Notes under the pieces: model-generated | Databases searched by the model: none | The model's input: the letters and a program-made list of their open reading frames with translations, nothing else | What the model was told of the DNA's origin: nothing | Assembly (NCBI RefSeq): GCF_003350375.1 | Contig: NZ_QQAR01000001.1 | Location: 124,001-188,000, forward strand | Direction of reading: 5' to 3' | DNA length: 64,000 nucleotides | Source of the DNA: Flavobacterium sp. AG291 | GTDB lineage: Bacteria; Bacteroidota; Bacteroidia; Flavobacteriales; Flavobacteriaceae | In this document: positions 1 through 11,800 of the stretch, in pieces | Position numbering within the stretch: the stretch's first letter is position 1 | How the letters are laid out: each line of letters starts with the position of its first letter | Made by a program: the position numbers and the translations under genes

Positions 1-531
1 TCGGCACCGGTACTTGATAAGGCATGGGCTGCCAAAAGCGGTCTTGGCTGGATTGGTAAAAATAGCAATCTGTTAAGCAAACAGGTGGGGTCTTTCTTTT
101 TTATTGCTGAACTTATTGTTGATCTGGATTTGGAATATGACCATGCCGTAACGGATCATTGTGGGAAATGTACAGCCTGTATCGATGCCTGTCCTACCCA
201 GGCAATCATTCAACCGTATGTGGTAGATGGCAGCAAATGTATTTCTTACTTTACCATTGAGCTTAAAGATAACCTGCCTATGGAAATGAAAGGTAAGTTT
301 GATGAGTGGGCTTTTGGCTGTGACGTGTGCCAGGATGTTTGTCCGTGGAATCGTTTTTCTAAACCGCACAATGAACCATTGTTCAATCCACATCCAGATT
401 TATTATCACTGACTAAAAAAGACTGGGAAGAGATTACCGAAGATACTTTTAGGGCGGTATTTAAAAATTCGGCAGTAAAGCGAACAAAATTTGAGGGGCT
501 TAAAAGAAATATAGATTTCCTGAAATTATAA
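1..531 (+). CDS. queG: Epoxyqueuosine reductase QueG, 3' part (5' end outside window)
   Basis: QueG reduces epoxyqueuosine to queuosine in tRNA, a cobalamin- and iron-sulfur-dependent cytoplasmic reaction. The reading frame is open from base 1 (it begins inside the gene with [10 protein letters not shown]), so the start lies upstream. Two ferredoxin-like clusters are visible: [12 protein letters not shown] at nt 160-195 and [11 protein letters not shown] at nt 319-351, the CxxCxxCxxxCP and CxxCxxxCP pattern of QueG. The segment GLGWIGKN just before them is also typical. The frame ends at a TAA, 11 bases before the next gene, which probably shares the transcript. Family assignment is firm; only the N-terminal cobalamin-binding half is missing. 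Confidence 0.93.
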   Translation, partial: SAPVLDKAWAAKSGLGWIGKNSNLLSKQVGSFFFIAELIVDLDLEYDHAVTDHCGKCTACIDACPTQAIIQPYVVDGSKCISYFTIELKDNLPMEMKGKFDEWAFGCDVCQDVCPWNRFSKPHNEPLFNPHPDLLSLTKKDWEEITEDTFRAVFKNSAVKRTKFEGLKRNIDFLKL

Positions 532-542
532 ATAATCACGAA

Positions 543-1007
543 ATGCCATTTAAACATTTATTTAGAGCAAAAGCAATCTGGACTTTAAAAAAGAAAGATG
601 AAAATATAAAGAGCTATAGCCGTAATCATAGCATCACAATTGAAGGTAAATCTAATTTAGAGGTCTCGGCAGCTAAAGCTTTCAAGGGGGATGCGGCATT
701 GTACAATCCTGAAGATATGCTGTTAAGTAGTCTTGTTTCCTGCCATATGATGTCATATTTATATGTGTGTGCTCAGTTTGGCATCGAGGTTTTGTCGTAT
801 TCAGATGATGCTGTGGCAACGTTGGAAGTGAATGATGATGGGTCAGGACGATTTACGGAAGTAACGCTGAACCCGAAAGTACTAATTACAAATGCCAACA
901 GGATAGAGGAAGCCTTGCTGCTTCACAAAAAAGCAAACGAACTTTGTTTTATTGCCAACTCCTGTAATTTTCCAGTTTATCATAATCCTGTTTGTGAGGT
1001 AAAATAA
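543..1007 (+). CDS. OsmC family protein
   Basis: 154-residue OsmC/Ohr-like protein. Members are thiol-dependent peroxidases that reduce organic hydroperoxides, or relatives with unclear substrates. The two conserved cysteines are in place: Cys67 in SLVSCHMMSYL at the start of the central helix, and Cys135 in ANELCFIANS. A third cysteine, Cys141, follows. Start is the ATG 11 bases after queG, and the spacing suggests co-transcription. A strong hairpin terminator follows the stop immediately. The OsmC subfamily, rather than Ohr, is inferred from overall pattern only. Confidence 0.88.
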   Translation: MPFKHLFRAKAIWTLKKKDENIKSYSRNHSITIEGKSNLEVSAAKAFKGDAALYNPEDMLLSSLVSCHMMSYLYVCAQFGIEVLSYSDDAVATLEVNDDGSGRFTEVTLNPKVLITNANRIEEALLLHKKANELCFIANSCNFPVYHNPVCEVK

Positions 1008-1034
1008 AAAGTCCGGTTTCTCACCGGACTTTTT
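1006..1034. terminator. Bidirectional intrinsic terminator
   Basis: Perfect stem GTCCGG/CCGGAC with a 7-base loop, flanked by five A on the left and five T on the right, so it can stop both the OsmC gene (+) and the convergent DUF885 gene (-). It starts inside the OsmC stop codon. Confidence 0.9.
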
Positions 1035-1047
1035 ACTATATAAGAGA

Positions 1048-2820
1048 TTATTTTTTACTCTCTATCCATTTATTGATTTTTCCTTCAAGCACTTTTAGCG
1101 GAAGGCATCCGGCATCCAACACCTGATTGTGGAATTCCTTAATGCTGAATTTAGTGCCAAGTTCTTTTTCGGCTTTAGTGCGTAGCTCACGGATCTTCAG
1201 CTGACCTATTTTGTATGATAGAGCCTGTCCCGGTATTGCCATATAACGTTCTACTTCGGCAATGATGCTTTCTTCCGGTTCGGCTTCATTCTCCATAGAG
1301 TATTTGATAGCCTGTTCCCTTGTCCAGTCTTTCGTATGAAGGCCTGTATCTATAACAAGACGGAGCGCACGGTGCATCTCAGCGCTAAGCATCCCGAAAT
1401 ATTGATAAGGATCGCTATAAAGACCAAGTTCCTTACCTAGTGATTCAGTGTATAAAGCCCATCCTTCGCCATAAGCGTTGAACCAAATTGTTTTTCTGAA
1501 GTCAGGCAGGGTCGTGTTTTCCTGCTGAATGGATATTTGATAGTGATGCCCCGGGATGGCTTCGTGAAGGAAAAGGTCTTCATCGGCATACACATTGTAT
1601 TTTTTAACGTCAGGTATTGGGACATAGAAAATACCCGGGCGTGTACCATCAAGCGAACCCTGGTTGTATTCGGCACTTGCCGATGCTTCACGGAATGCTT
1701 CTGTTCTTCTAACCTCAAAAGGAGTTTTTGGCTTAAGATCAAAAAGTTTTTCAAGATTCGGTTTCATTCTCTCATGAATAGCATTGAAGTTGTCTATTAC
1801 CTGTTGTGGTTCGGTAAAAGGCATCAGTTCTTTTTTATTACGTACATAGTTGAAGAAATCTTTTAGCGGACCTGTAAAACCAACCTGTGTTTTAACTTTT
1901 TCCATTTCTGCCGTAAGGCGGGCTACTTCTTTAAGACCAAGCTGATGGATCTCTTCAGCAGTCATATCGGTAGTTGTATAACGTTTTATCAGGTGATCGT
2001 AATATTTCTTCCCATTAGGAATGGCCGATATACCACTTGTTGAACGACTGGCTTTTAGGTAGTCATTACTCACATAATTGTATAATTTATTGAAAGAGGG
2101 TATTAGCTTCTGTTTAAGTATGGCTGTGTATTTGTCTGTAAGCTCTTTTTTCTTGGCGTCGGTAAATGATGTAGGGAAAGCTTTTACAGGCGAATAGAAA
2201 AGGTGGTTTTGTGTGTCTTCGTTTGCCAGGTCTTTCAATTGAGGGATCATTTTAACCGTAAGTGATCTTGGTAATACGTAGCCCTTGGATACGCCTTCCT
2301 TCATTCGTAGCTGCGCGGTAGCAAGCCATTTGTTAAATTTTTCGAGTCTTTCGAGCCAGTTGGTATAATCTTTATAGGTTTTAAAAGGCTGAGCACTTGA
2401 ACCGCTGGCAAACTGTCCTATGGTAAGAGGTAGTGACGTAAACTGGTTCATCGGTATCAGGTATTCTTTAAAACCCAGTTGTTCGATGTTCATGTCGCAT
2501 TCCCAAAGCAGTAACTCTTTACTTAGCCTGTCATTTTCTGAAAGGTCGTTATCCGCGTACTTTTTTGCCTCCATAACGTACTTCTCAAAGAAAGCTTTTA
2601 CCTCATTGTTGTATTCATCCGTAAGGTTATTTGGTAACAGATTATTGTAAATACTGTCGCCTGAAGTGGTTGATTCTATGGGAAAGAGCTTCATTCGTTC
2701 TTTATAGTAATTGTCAAGAACTTTTTTAAACTCATTATTATCTTCGGCTGTGGTTTCTTTTTTTGCACACGATTGCAATATTGCCGCCACCGCAAATAGT
2801 ATTAAGGATATTTTTTTCAT
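1048..2820 (-). CDS. DUF885 family lipoprotein, putative zinc metallopeptidase
   Basis: 590 residues. The N-terminus is a lipoprotein signal peptide with lipobox LQSC (Cys18), so the protein is probably anchored in the outer or inner membrane. The body matches the DUF885 family: HEAIPGHH at residues 419-426 and GEGWALY at 451-457 form a HExxx-GH plus downstream Glu arrangement that resembles gluzincin zinc sites. Function is therefore inferred as a peptidase; no substrate is known for this family. It stands alone between a bidirectional terminator and the divergent maeB. A near-consensus minus-strand -7 element (TATCTTTA, nt 2843-2850) lies 23 bases upstream. Confidence 0.85.
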   Translation of the reverse strand: MKKISLILFAVAAILQSCAKKETTAEDNNEFKKVLDNYYKERMKLFPIESTTSGDSIYNNLLPNNLTDEYNNEVKAFFEKYVMEAKKYADNDLSENDRLSKELLLWECDMNIEQLGFKEYLIPMNQFTSLPLTIGQFASGSSAQPFKTYKDYTNWLERLEKFNKWLATAQLRMKEGVSKGYVLPRSLTVKMIPQLKDLANEDTQNHLFYSPVKAFPTSFTDAKKKELTDKYTAILKQKLIPSFNKLYNYVSNDYLKASRSTSGISAIPNGKKYYDHLIKRYTTTDMTAEEIHQLGLKEVARLTAEMEKVKTQVGFTGPLKDFFNYVRNKKELMPFTEPQQVIDNFNAIHERMKPNLEKLFDLKPKTPFEVRRTEAFREASASAEYNQGSLDGTRPGIFYVPIPDVKKYNVYADEDLFLHEAIPGHHYQISIQQENTTLPDFRKTIWFNAYGEGWALYTESLGKELGLYSDPYQYFGMLSAEMHRALRLVIDTGLHTKDWTREQAIKYSMENEAEPEESIIAEVERYMAIPGQALSYKIGQLKIRELRTKAEKELGTKFSIKEFHNQVLDAGCLPLKVLEGKINKWIESKK

Positions 2821-2918
2821 AGTTGTGATGCTAAATTTTGTTTAAAGATACATTTTTCACATAAAAAACGATTGCAAAAAGAATCGGCTTAAAAATTTCG
2901 CAGTTTCGCCGATAGGGT

Positions 2919-2926
2919 TACCTTTG
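2919..2926 (+). promoter_or_regulatory. Promoter -7 element for maeB
   Basis: TACCTTTG is a perfect match to the Bacteroidota -7 consensus TAnnTTTG, 25 bases before the maeB ATG. No clear TTG -33 element is seen at the expected distance. Confidence 0.65.
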
Positions 2927-2951
2927 TGGATTCCAGAAAAAAGTATTCATA

Positions 2952-5243
2952 ATGAACCAATACAGTAAGAGAAGAGAAGCACTATTATACCACGCTAAAC
3001 CACATCCTGGTAAAATACAGGTAGTGCCAACAAAACCTTATGCTACACAAAGAGATCTGTCACTGGCCTATTCGCCAGGCGTTGCAGAACCTTGTCTTGA
3101 GATTGCTAAAGATGTAAATAACGTTTATAAATATACTGCCAAGGGTAACCTTGTAGCTGTAATTTCTAATGGTACTGCGGTACTTGGCCTTGGAGATATA
3201 GGCCCGGAAGCTTCTAAGCCGGTAATGGAAGGTAAAGGACTTCTATTTAAGATTTTTGCCGATATCGACGTGTTTGATATCGAAGTTGATGCTAAGAACA
3301 TTGACGCTTTTATCGAAACCGTTAAAAATATTGCTCCAACTTTTGGAGGTATCAACCTTGAAGACATCAAAGCTCCGGAGTCTTTTGAAATTGAAAGAAG
3401 ACTTGTTGAAGAGCTGGATATTCCTGTAATGCACGACGACCAGCACGGTACTGCGATCATTTCATCAGCAGCACTTATTAATGCGGCGGAACTTGCAGGT
3501 AAGAATATCAGCGATATTAAACTGGTAGTTTCGGGTGCAGGATCGGCGGCTTTGGCTTGTGCGGATTTATATATACTTCTTGGTGTAAAAGCTGAAAACA
3601 TCAAAATGTTTGATGTTGACGGCATGTTGGTTACGAGTCGTGAAAACCTGCTTCCTAAGCAGATGAAATATGCTCAGCCGGGTAGCGCTCAAACATTAGC
3701 TGAGGCAATTGTAGGAGCTGATATGTTCCTTGGGCTTTCGGTAGGTAATATACTTACTCCTGAAATGCTACTTAGCATGAACAACGATCCAATTGTATTT
3801 GCTATGGCAAATCCAATTCCGGAGGTTGATTATAATGTGGCAATAGGTACACGCCCTGATATTATTATGGCAACGGGACGTAGCGACCATCCTAATCAGG
3901 TGAATAACGTTTTAGGTTTCCCTTATATATTCAGGGGAGCACTTGATGTTCGTGCTACAAAAATAAATGAAGCTATGAAAATGGCTGCCGTTCATGCACT
4001 AGCGGAGCTTGCAAAAGCACCGGTGCCGGAGCAGGTAAACATTGCTTATGGCGAGACAAAACTTAACTTTGGCCGTGATTATATTATTCCAAAACCATTT
4101 GACCCAAGGCTTATAGCTGTAGTAGCACCTGCTGTTGCTAAAGCTGCGATGGATAGTGGAGTGGCTAAAAATCCTATTCAGGATTGGGATAAATACACAG
4201 AAGAGCTTTTAGAGCGTCTGGGTAATGATAACAAAATGGTAAGATTGCTTACCAACAGGGCAAAAACAGATCCTAAACGAATAGTGTTTGCGGAGGCAGA
4301 TCACCTGGATGTGCTTAAAGCAGCACAGATAGTTATGGAGGAGGGTATTGGTAAACCAATACTTTTAGGGAACCGCGAAACGATAAACGAGCTGAAGGAA
4401 GAAATTGGCTTTGATGCTGAAGTAGCGATTATAGACCCTAAAACAGATGAAGAAGACGAAAGAAGATTGCGTTATGCACAGTCTTACTGGGAAACAAGAC
4501 AACGCCGTGGCGTGAATCTTCTTGATGCTCAGAAATGGATGAGGGAACGTAACTATTTTGCTGCAATGATGGTTAATGAAGGTGAGGCGGATGCAATGGT
4601 TACAGGATATTCAAGAAGTTATCCTTCTACTGTTAAGCCTGTTATGCAGCTTATTGATAGAGCTCCGGGTGTTAGCAGGATCGCAACAACCAATATGATG
4701 CTTACCAAACGCGGTCCGATGTTCCTTTCTGATACTGCAATTAACCCTGATCCAACAGCAGAAGATCTTGCAAGAATTGCTATAATGACGGCAAAAACCG
4801 TACGTATGTTTGGAATTGAGCCGGTTGTAGCTATGGTATCATTCTCAAACTTTGGTTCATCAACGCATTCAAATGCTGTTAAGGTGAGAAAAGCGGTTGA
4901 GATTTTACATAATGAACATCCTGATCTTATTGTTGATGGAGAGATTCAGGCAGATTTTGCACTAAATCCGGATATGCTTAAAGATAAATTCCCGTTCTCT
5001 AAACTTGCGGGTAAAAAAGTAAATACACTTGTATTCCCTAATCTTGATGCTGCAAATATTACTTATAAGCTTTTAAAAGAGCTTGATCATGTGGTGTCGA
5101 TTGGTCCTATTATGATGGGACTTGATAAACCTGCTCACATTTTCCAGCTTGGTGCAAGTGTTGAAGAGATGGTAAATATGGCTGCAGTGGCGGTGGTTGA
5201 TGCTCAGGAAAAAGAATATCGTCTTAAAATGGCAAACAAATAG
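2952..5243 (+). CDS. maeB: NADP-dependent malic enzyme (MaeB type, with phosphotransacetylase-like C-terminus)
   Basis: 763 residues, the full length of the MaeB class. It decarboxylates malate to pyruvate and CO2 with reduction of NADP, feeding gluconeogenic cells with NADPH and pyruvate. The N-terminal half has the malic-enzyme core, including HDDQHGTA near residue 161 and the nucleotide-binding stretch VSGAGSAALACADLY near 195. From about residue 430 on it continues into a phosphate acetyl/butyryl transferase-like domain (for example GYSRSYPSTVKP), which in this class is regulatory rather than known to be catalytic. It has its own promoter and sits upstream of ruvA-sprA, an arrangement I recall from flavobacteria. 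Confidence 0.96.
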   Translation: MNQYSKRREALLYHAKPHPGKIQVVPTKPYATQRDLSLAYSPGVAEPCLEIAKDVNNVYKYTAKGNLVAVISNGTAVLGLGDIGPEASKPVMEGKGLLFKIFADIDVFDIEVDAKNIDAFIETVKNIAPTFGGINLEDIKAPESFEIERRLVEELDIPVMHDDQHGTAIISSAALINAAELAGKNISDIKLVVSGAGSAALACADLYILLGVKAENIKMFDVDGMLVTSRENLLPKQMKYAQPGSAQTLAEAIVGADMFLGLSVGNILTPEMLLSMNNDPIVFAMANPIPEVDYNVAIGTRPDIIMATGRSDHPNQVNNVLGFPYIFRGALDVRATKINEAMKMAAVHALAELAKAPVPEQVNIAYGETKLNFGRDYIIPKPFDPRLIAVVAPAVAKAAMDSGVAKNPIQDWDKYTEELLERLGNDNKMVRLLTNRAKTDPKRIVFAEADHLDVLKAAQIVMEEGIGKPILLGNRETINELKEEIGFDAEVAIIDPKTDEEDERRLRYAQSYWETRQRRGVNLLDAQKWMRERNYFAAMMVNEGEADAMVTGYSRSYPSTVKPVMQLIDRAPGVSRIATTNMMLTKRGPMFLSDTAINPDPTAEDLARIAIMTAKTVRMFGIEPVVAMVSFSNFGSSTHSNAVKVRKAVEILHNEHPDLIVDGEIQADFALNPDMLKDKFPFSKLAGKKVNTLVFPNLDAANITYKLLKELDHVVSIGPIMMGLDKPAHIFQLGASVEEMVNMAAVAVVDAQEKEYRLKMANK

Positions 5244-5246
5244 TTT

Positions 5247-5279
5247 TTGGTGCAGGGTTAAAGAATTTTATTATTTTTG
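5247..5279 (+). promoter_or_regulatory. Promoter for ruvA-sprA
   Basis: TTG at 5247-5249, a 22-base spacer, then TATTTTTG at 5272-5279. This is a full TTG/TAnnTTTG pair, 21 bases before the ruvA ATG. It probably drives both ruvA and sprA. Confidence 0.65.
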
Positions 5280-5300
5280 GGAACGGCTTAAAAAATATTT

Positions 5301-5882
5301 ATGATAGCACACCTTCAGGGGAGATTAGTAGAAAAAACACCTACCGATGTGGTAATAGACTGTAATGGAGTAGGGTATCAGGTTAATATATCGCTGCATA
5401 CATTTTCGTTGCTGCCTGATTCAGAAAATATAAAGCTCTATACTTATCTGCAGGTAAAAGAAGATGCCCACACGCTTTTTGGTTTTGCTGAAAAGGCAGA
5501 AAGAGAACTTTTTAAGCTGCTTATATCAGTTTCCGGTGTTGGAGCCGGCACTGCCCGTACTATGCTGTCGTCGCTGGATCCCAAACATATTATTCATTCC
5601 ATAGGCTCGGGCGATGTAGGTACCATTCAGTCGATTAAGGGGATTGGTGCTAAAACAGCCCAAAGGATAATACTCGATTTAAAGGATAAAGTGTTAAAAC
5701 TATACGATTTAGAGGAAGTTTCCGGTCCGGGTTACAATACAAACAAAGAAGAAGCGTTATCTGCCTTGGAGGTATTGGGCTTTAACAAGAAATTGGCAGA
5801 GAAAGTTATTGAGAAGATTGTTAAAGAGAATCCGTCGGCGAGTGTGGAGACAATTATAAAACAAGCATTAAAAAATTTATAA
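5301..5882 (+). CDS. ruvA: Holliday junction branch migration protein RuvA
   Basis: 193 residues, normal RuvA length. RuvA tetramers bind Holliday junctions and load the RuvB motor. The N-terminal OB-fold is present (MIAHLQGRLVEK, then GVGYQV), followed by two helix-hairpin-helix motifs, ISVSGVGAGTAR and IKGIGAKTAQRI, and a short C-terminal domain that contacts RuvB (EEALSALEVLGF). ruvB is not in the window. The stop codon is three bases from the sprA start, so the two are transcribed and probably translated together. Confidence 0.97.
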   Translation: MIAHLQGRLVEKTPTDVVIDCNGVGYQVNISLHTFSLLPDSENIKLYTYLQVKEDAHTLFGFAEKAERELFKLLISVSGVGAGTARTMLSSLDPKHIIHSIGSGDVGTIQSIKGIGAKTAQRIILDLKDKVLKLYDLEEVSGPGYNTNKEEALSALEVLGFNKKLAEKVIEKIVKENPSASVETIIKQALKNL

Positions 5883-5885
5883 TCC

Positions 5886-8800
5886 TTGAAAACAGATTAC
5901 TCTAAAGATTTTTGCAGGAACTTAAAATACGCCATTTCCGTAGTATTTTTATTTTTTGGCGTTGCGGTGCAGGCACAGGTAACGGAAGAGGAGGAAGAAT
6001 CACGCGATACTATAAAGGGATATAATACCGGAAAAGTTGAAATTCCGAATCCTACCAGTATAGTAGAGGCATATACCTATGACCCTGTTACAAACAAGTA
6101 TATCTTTACTAAGAAGTTTGACGGATTTAATATAAATTATCCCATAATACTAACTCCCGAACAGTATCAGGAATTGGTGTTAAGGGAATCGATGCGTACC
6201 TATTTTCAGGAAAAATCCAATGCGATGGATGGAAAAGGTACTGAAGAACAGCAAAAGAATCTTTTGCCGCGTTATTATGTGAATTCAAGCTTTTTCGAAA
6301 CTATATTTGGTAGTAATACTATTGATATTAAACCTCAGGGATCGGTTGAGCTAGACTTGGGAGTTCGTTATACCAAACAGGATAACCCTGCAATATCACC
6401 GCGAAACCGAAAAACCCTTACCTTCGACTTTGATCAGCGAATTTCCATGAGCCTTCAGGGAAAAGTAGGTACAAGGCTTAATGTAACCGCAAACTATGAT
6501 ACGGAATCTACCTTTGCTTTCCAGAACCTTATAAAGCTTGAATATACTCCTACAGAGGATGATATCATTCAGAAGATCGAGGTGGGTAACGTGAGTTTCC
6601 CACTTTCCAACTCACTGGTTAGAGGGGCGCAAAGCCTTTTTGGTGTTAAGATGGCCCTTCAGTTTGGTAAAACAACTGTAACGGGTATCTTCTCGGAACA
6701 AAAATCGCAAACCAAAACAGTTACCGCACAGGGAGGTGGAACCATTCAGGATTTCCAGATGTTTGCGCTCGACTATGATGCTGATAAACACTTTTTCCTT
6801 TCACAATACTTCAGGAACAATTACGACTATGCGTTAAGACAGTATCCGCAAATTTACAGCAGGGTGCAAATTACCCGTATTGAGGTTTGGGTAACCAACA
6901 GGCAAAACAGGATAAACGCCACAGAAAATAACTCAAGGAATATCATTGCGCTTCAGGATTTGGGTGAAAGCCGAATGAACAGACCTAATACCAATACTGA
7001 AGTTACTGCAGAAACCGTTGGGGTTTTTACGAGTACTACGGATGAATTCTTTAACGCGGTTAATGGTAGCAAGTTTGATTTGTTTCCGGATAACGAAAAT
7101 AATAAGCTGGATCCCGAAAAGATTGGGACCGCTGAAGGCTGGCTTAGGTCTTCGATAAGAGAAATTGTAACAGTGGATGGTAATAGTTTTGATCCTCAGT
7201 TAGGGCCGATTTCTGAAGGAAGGGATTATTCTAAACTTGAGAATGCAAGAAAGCTTACCACAAGTGAATATAAATACCACCCACAATTAGGTTATATTTC
7301 CTTAAATCAAAAACTGAATAACGACGAGGTGCTTGCTGTTGCTTACCAGTATACGGTAGGCGATAAGGTGTATCAGGTGGGTGAATTTGGTACTGATGGT
7401 GTTGCGGCTACCGATGTAACTCCGGGCGCAACTCCGGAAGCATCACCTGTACCAAGCACGAAGAGTTTGATGCTTAAGATGCTTAAAAGTAATCTGGTAA
7501 ATACTTCTGAGCCGGTATGGGATTTGATGATGAAAAACATCTATATGATCCCGGGCGCTTTCCAGCTGGCACAGGAAGATTTCAGGATGAATATCTTGTA
7601 TACCGATCCATCTCCGTTAAACTATATAACACCGGCTGATGATCAGTCGCCATTACCCGAGCAAAACATATCTACTCCTGAAGATGAAGCCGTTGCTAAT
7701 ACCCCACTTTTACGTGTATTTAACGTAGACAGGCTGAACTATACCAATGACCCTCAGGTTGATGGTGATGGTTTCTTTGACTTTGTACCCGGTCTTACGG
7801 TTGATACCGATAACGGGCGCATTATCTTTACGACCGTTGAGCCTTTTGGTGAGCATTTATACTATAAGTTAGACCCAACGGCACCGGATTATAATATCAC
7901 ACCGGAAACCAGTTATGTAAATAACAACCAGAAAAAATACGTATTCCGAAAACTATATAAGAGTACTCAGGCGGATGCATTACAGGATAGTCAAAAGAAT
8001 AAGTTTCAGTTGAGAGGGCGATTCAAATCGACCGGAGGAGACGGTATTCCTATTGGTGCATTTAACGTACCTCAGGGTTCGGTTGTGGTTACAGCCGGAG
8101 GAAGGGTACTTGTAGAAGGTGTTGATTATACGGTGAACTACCAGTTGGGTAGGGTACAGATATTAGATCCTTCACTTCAGGCATCAAATACGCCTATTGA
8201 GGTGTCTGTTGAGAATAACTCTGTATTTGGTCAACAAACAAGGCGTTTTGCCGGATTTAATATCGAGCATAAATTCAACGATAAGTTCTTGATTGGCGGT
8301 ACTTTACTGAATATGTCAGAAAGGCCGTTTACCAATAAAACAAACTACGGTCAGGAGTCTGTAAATAATACCATCTTTGGGTTTAATGTAAATTATGCTA
8401 CAGAGGTGCCATTCTTTACCCGTTTGGTAAATAAACTTCCAAATCTTGATACCGATGTACCTTCTAACTTCTCGTTCAGAGGTGAGGTGGCTTATCTTAA
8501 GCCCGGAGCCTCTAAAGCTGACCGATTTAATGGTGAAGCAACTACTTATGTTGAGGATTTTGAGGGTTCACAAACCAATATAGATATGCGTTCTGCGCTT
8601 GGATGGACGCTTTCGAGTTCTCCGGCGGCTTTTGGAGACGGGCCTGAACAGCCTATTCCGGCTAATGATCTTTCTTACGGTTATAAAAGAGCAAAGCTCG
8701 CATGGTATAGTATCGATCCTGTATTCTATGCTCAGGGAGCGGGAGGAGCAGATGTTCCGCCGGAAGATATTTCGTCAAACCGTACGCGAAGAATTTATTA

Positions 8801-11800
8801 TCAGGAGCTTTATCCGGTTACCGATGTGGCTCCGGGGCAAAGCCTTGTAGTAAATACACTAGACCTTAGCTATTATCCGCAGGAAAGGGGGCCTTATAAC
8901 TTTAATCCAACGCTTCCTGCTAATGGATTCCGATTTACTGAAACGGAAGCAACAGATAACTGGGCAGGTATTATGCGTGCCATTAACTCAACAAACTTTG
9001 AGCAGACCAATGTGGAGTACATCCAGTTTTGGGTAATGGATCCATATTCAGTTGATGGTGGAGACGGAATCGATCCGAACAATACGGGTGTTCTTGAAAT
9101 AAACCTTGGTGAAATTTCGGAGGATATACTGAAAGATAACAGAAAACAATATGAAAATGGACTACCTGAGGCAGGGGGTAACCAGCCGGTATTCTCATCT
9201 GTATGGGGAGATGTCCCGGTATCGCAATCGCTTATCTATGCCTTTGATACCAATACGGCTAATCGTGATGTTCAGGATGTAGGATTTGATGGGCTTACAG
9301 ATAGTGAAGAAGCAGCTAAATATCCGGAATTTGCACAACTGGAAGACCCTTCCGGTGATAATTATCGTTTTTATCTTGCCGCTTCAGGGAATGTATTAGA
9401 AAAATATAAAGATTATAACGGTACTCAGGGTAACTCTCCTGTAGATATAAGCAGTAATAACAGAGGTTCTACGACACTGCCGGATACTGAAGATATCAAC
9501 AGGGATAATACCATGAATACTATTGATTCGTACTATCGTTACCGAATTCCAATTACTCCCGGACAAATGCCGGGTGAAGGCTATCTGGTGGATACAAGAA
9601 ATTTTGATCGCGATACACCTGGAGGTGATAAAGCTAAAGGGCGATGGTTATTGTATAAAATACCTGTTGACGCCGGAGATCCTATTGGTGGTATTGAGAG
9701 TGTGCGTTCTATTCGTTTCATGAGGATGTTAATGACCGGCTTTAGAGACGAGGTTACCCTTCGTTTTGCGGCTCTTGACCTTGTTAGAGGTGAATGGAGG
9801 AGATATACAAGTACATTGCAGGCGGGTGATGCAGATCCTACTGATGACCGTACAGGTTTTGATGTTGTGGCGCTTAACGTTCAGGAAAATGGTTCACGTT
9901 CGCCAATACCTTATGTTTCGCCTCCGGGAGTGAGAAGAGAGCAATTGTATACCAATAATGCTGTAATCAATCAAAATGAACAGGCTCTGTCGTTAAGAGT
10001 GTATCCTGATCCTACAGGAGGTTCAGACGATGGCCTTCAGTCGGGTGATTCACGTGCTGTATTCAAAAACGTGAATATTGATATGCGTCAGTTTAAAAAG
10101 CTAAGAATGTTCCTTCATGCTGAGGCTTTGCCGGCTGATGATGGTACTTCAAGGGCATTGCAGCCATATCAGATGAAAGGTTTTATGCGTTTTGGTAATG
10201 ACTTTACAGATAACTTCTACGAAGTACAAATGGAGTTGGAGGTTACACCACAAACTGCAAGAATTCCGGAAGATATTTGGCCTGAGAATAACGAAATGCT
10301 GGTTACTCTGGATGCGTTGACCAAGCTTAAGGTTCGAAAACTAAATGGGGATGTTCCTCAGCCAGACGCAAATGGCGTAGTATATGTACCAGCTCAGGAA
10401 CTTGACCCTTCATTGAGTCCGCATATGTGGATTGGTATTCGGGGTAATCCTAATTTTGGTAACATTAGAACTTTAATGTTAGGGGTTCGAAACGATACAT
10501 CTCAAAATTTAAGAGGAGAGGTATGGTTTAATGAGCTTCGCCTTTCGGATATGGATAACAAGGGTGGTATGGCTGCTGTGGCAAGTATGGATACCAACTT
10601 TGCAGATTTTGCAACAGTATCTGCAACAGGTCGAATGAGTACTATCGGTTTTGGTACTATTGAGCAAAGTCCTAATGAGCGTAGCAGGGAAGATACTAAG
10701 CAATATGATATCGTAACCAATGTTAACCTTGGTAAGATGCTTCCTAAGAAATGGGGAATTAACCTGCCGTTTAACTATGGAGTAGGCGAAGAGATCATTA
10801 CGCCTGAATACGATCCGTTTCAGCAGGATGTTAAGCTTGAACAGATGATTGATAATACGAATGATCAGGCAGAGAAAGATAACCTGCGTGAGAGGGCTAT
10901 TGATTATACCAAGCGTAAAAGCATCAACTTTATAGGAGTTAAAAAGGATAGGGCCCCTGAACAGAAACAACATGTTTATGATCCGGAAAACTTAACCTTT
11001 AATTATTCGTTTAACCAAACGAATCACCATGATTATGAGATTGAGAACTTGCTCGATCAGCAGCTGAAAACCGGGGTAGATTACAATTTTGCATTTAAGC
11101 CTAAAGCTATAGAACCGCTTAAGAACAATGCTTATATGAAGAAAAGCCAGTACTGGAAAATACTGCAGGATTTTAATTTTAATTACCTTCCTAACAATAT
11201 TACCTTCAGTACTAATATCATGAGGCAGTTTAACAGGCAGGAGTTCAGGAATGTTGATGTTGACGGTATTCCGATTAGTCCATTGTACAGAAGGAATTAT
11301 TTCTTTGAGTACAGATACGGCTTTAATTATAATATAACAAGATCGCTTAAGCTTAATTATACAGTAGCTACGAGTAACATTGTAAGGAATTATCTCGATC
11401 AGCGAGGGGCTCCAATGGAAGGATATAATATCTGGAGTGACTTCTGGGATATGGGTGAAACAAATCAGCACGATCAGAGTTATTTACTGAACTACGATTT
11501 ACCGATTAATAAAATACCTGCATTAAGTTTTGTTAAGGCTACTTATTCGTATGGTGGATCGTATGGGTGGTTGCGTTCTAATGACGCGTTGGCAACAGCT
11601 TATGTTGGTAATTTACAGTATGATTTGGGTAATACTGTCCAGAATAAAAACATGCAAAAGCTGAATACGACACTGAATTTAGATCAGTTATATAAGTATG
11701 TTGGTCTTACCGGTAAAAAGAAACCAGTAAACGGAGCAGCTCCTAAAGTAGCACCAAAACCTGGTGAAAAAATTACTGCTGCACCTAAACCGGCAACAGA

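Noticed and set aside
3125-3625. 166-codon minus-strand frame inside maeB
   Set aside because: Antisense to the conserved malic-enzyme core; Ser/Ala-rich low-information translation; no initiation signal.
10509-11471. Long open frames on the minus strand inside sprA (10509-10973 and 10992-11471)
   Set aside because: They lie antisense to conserved sprA sequence, lack promoters and recognisable products, and follow from the low stop-codon density of the antisense strand.
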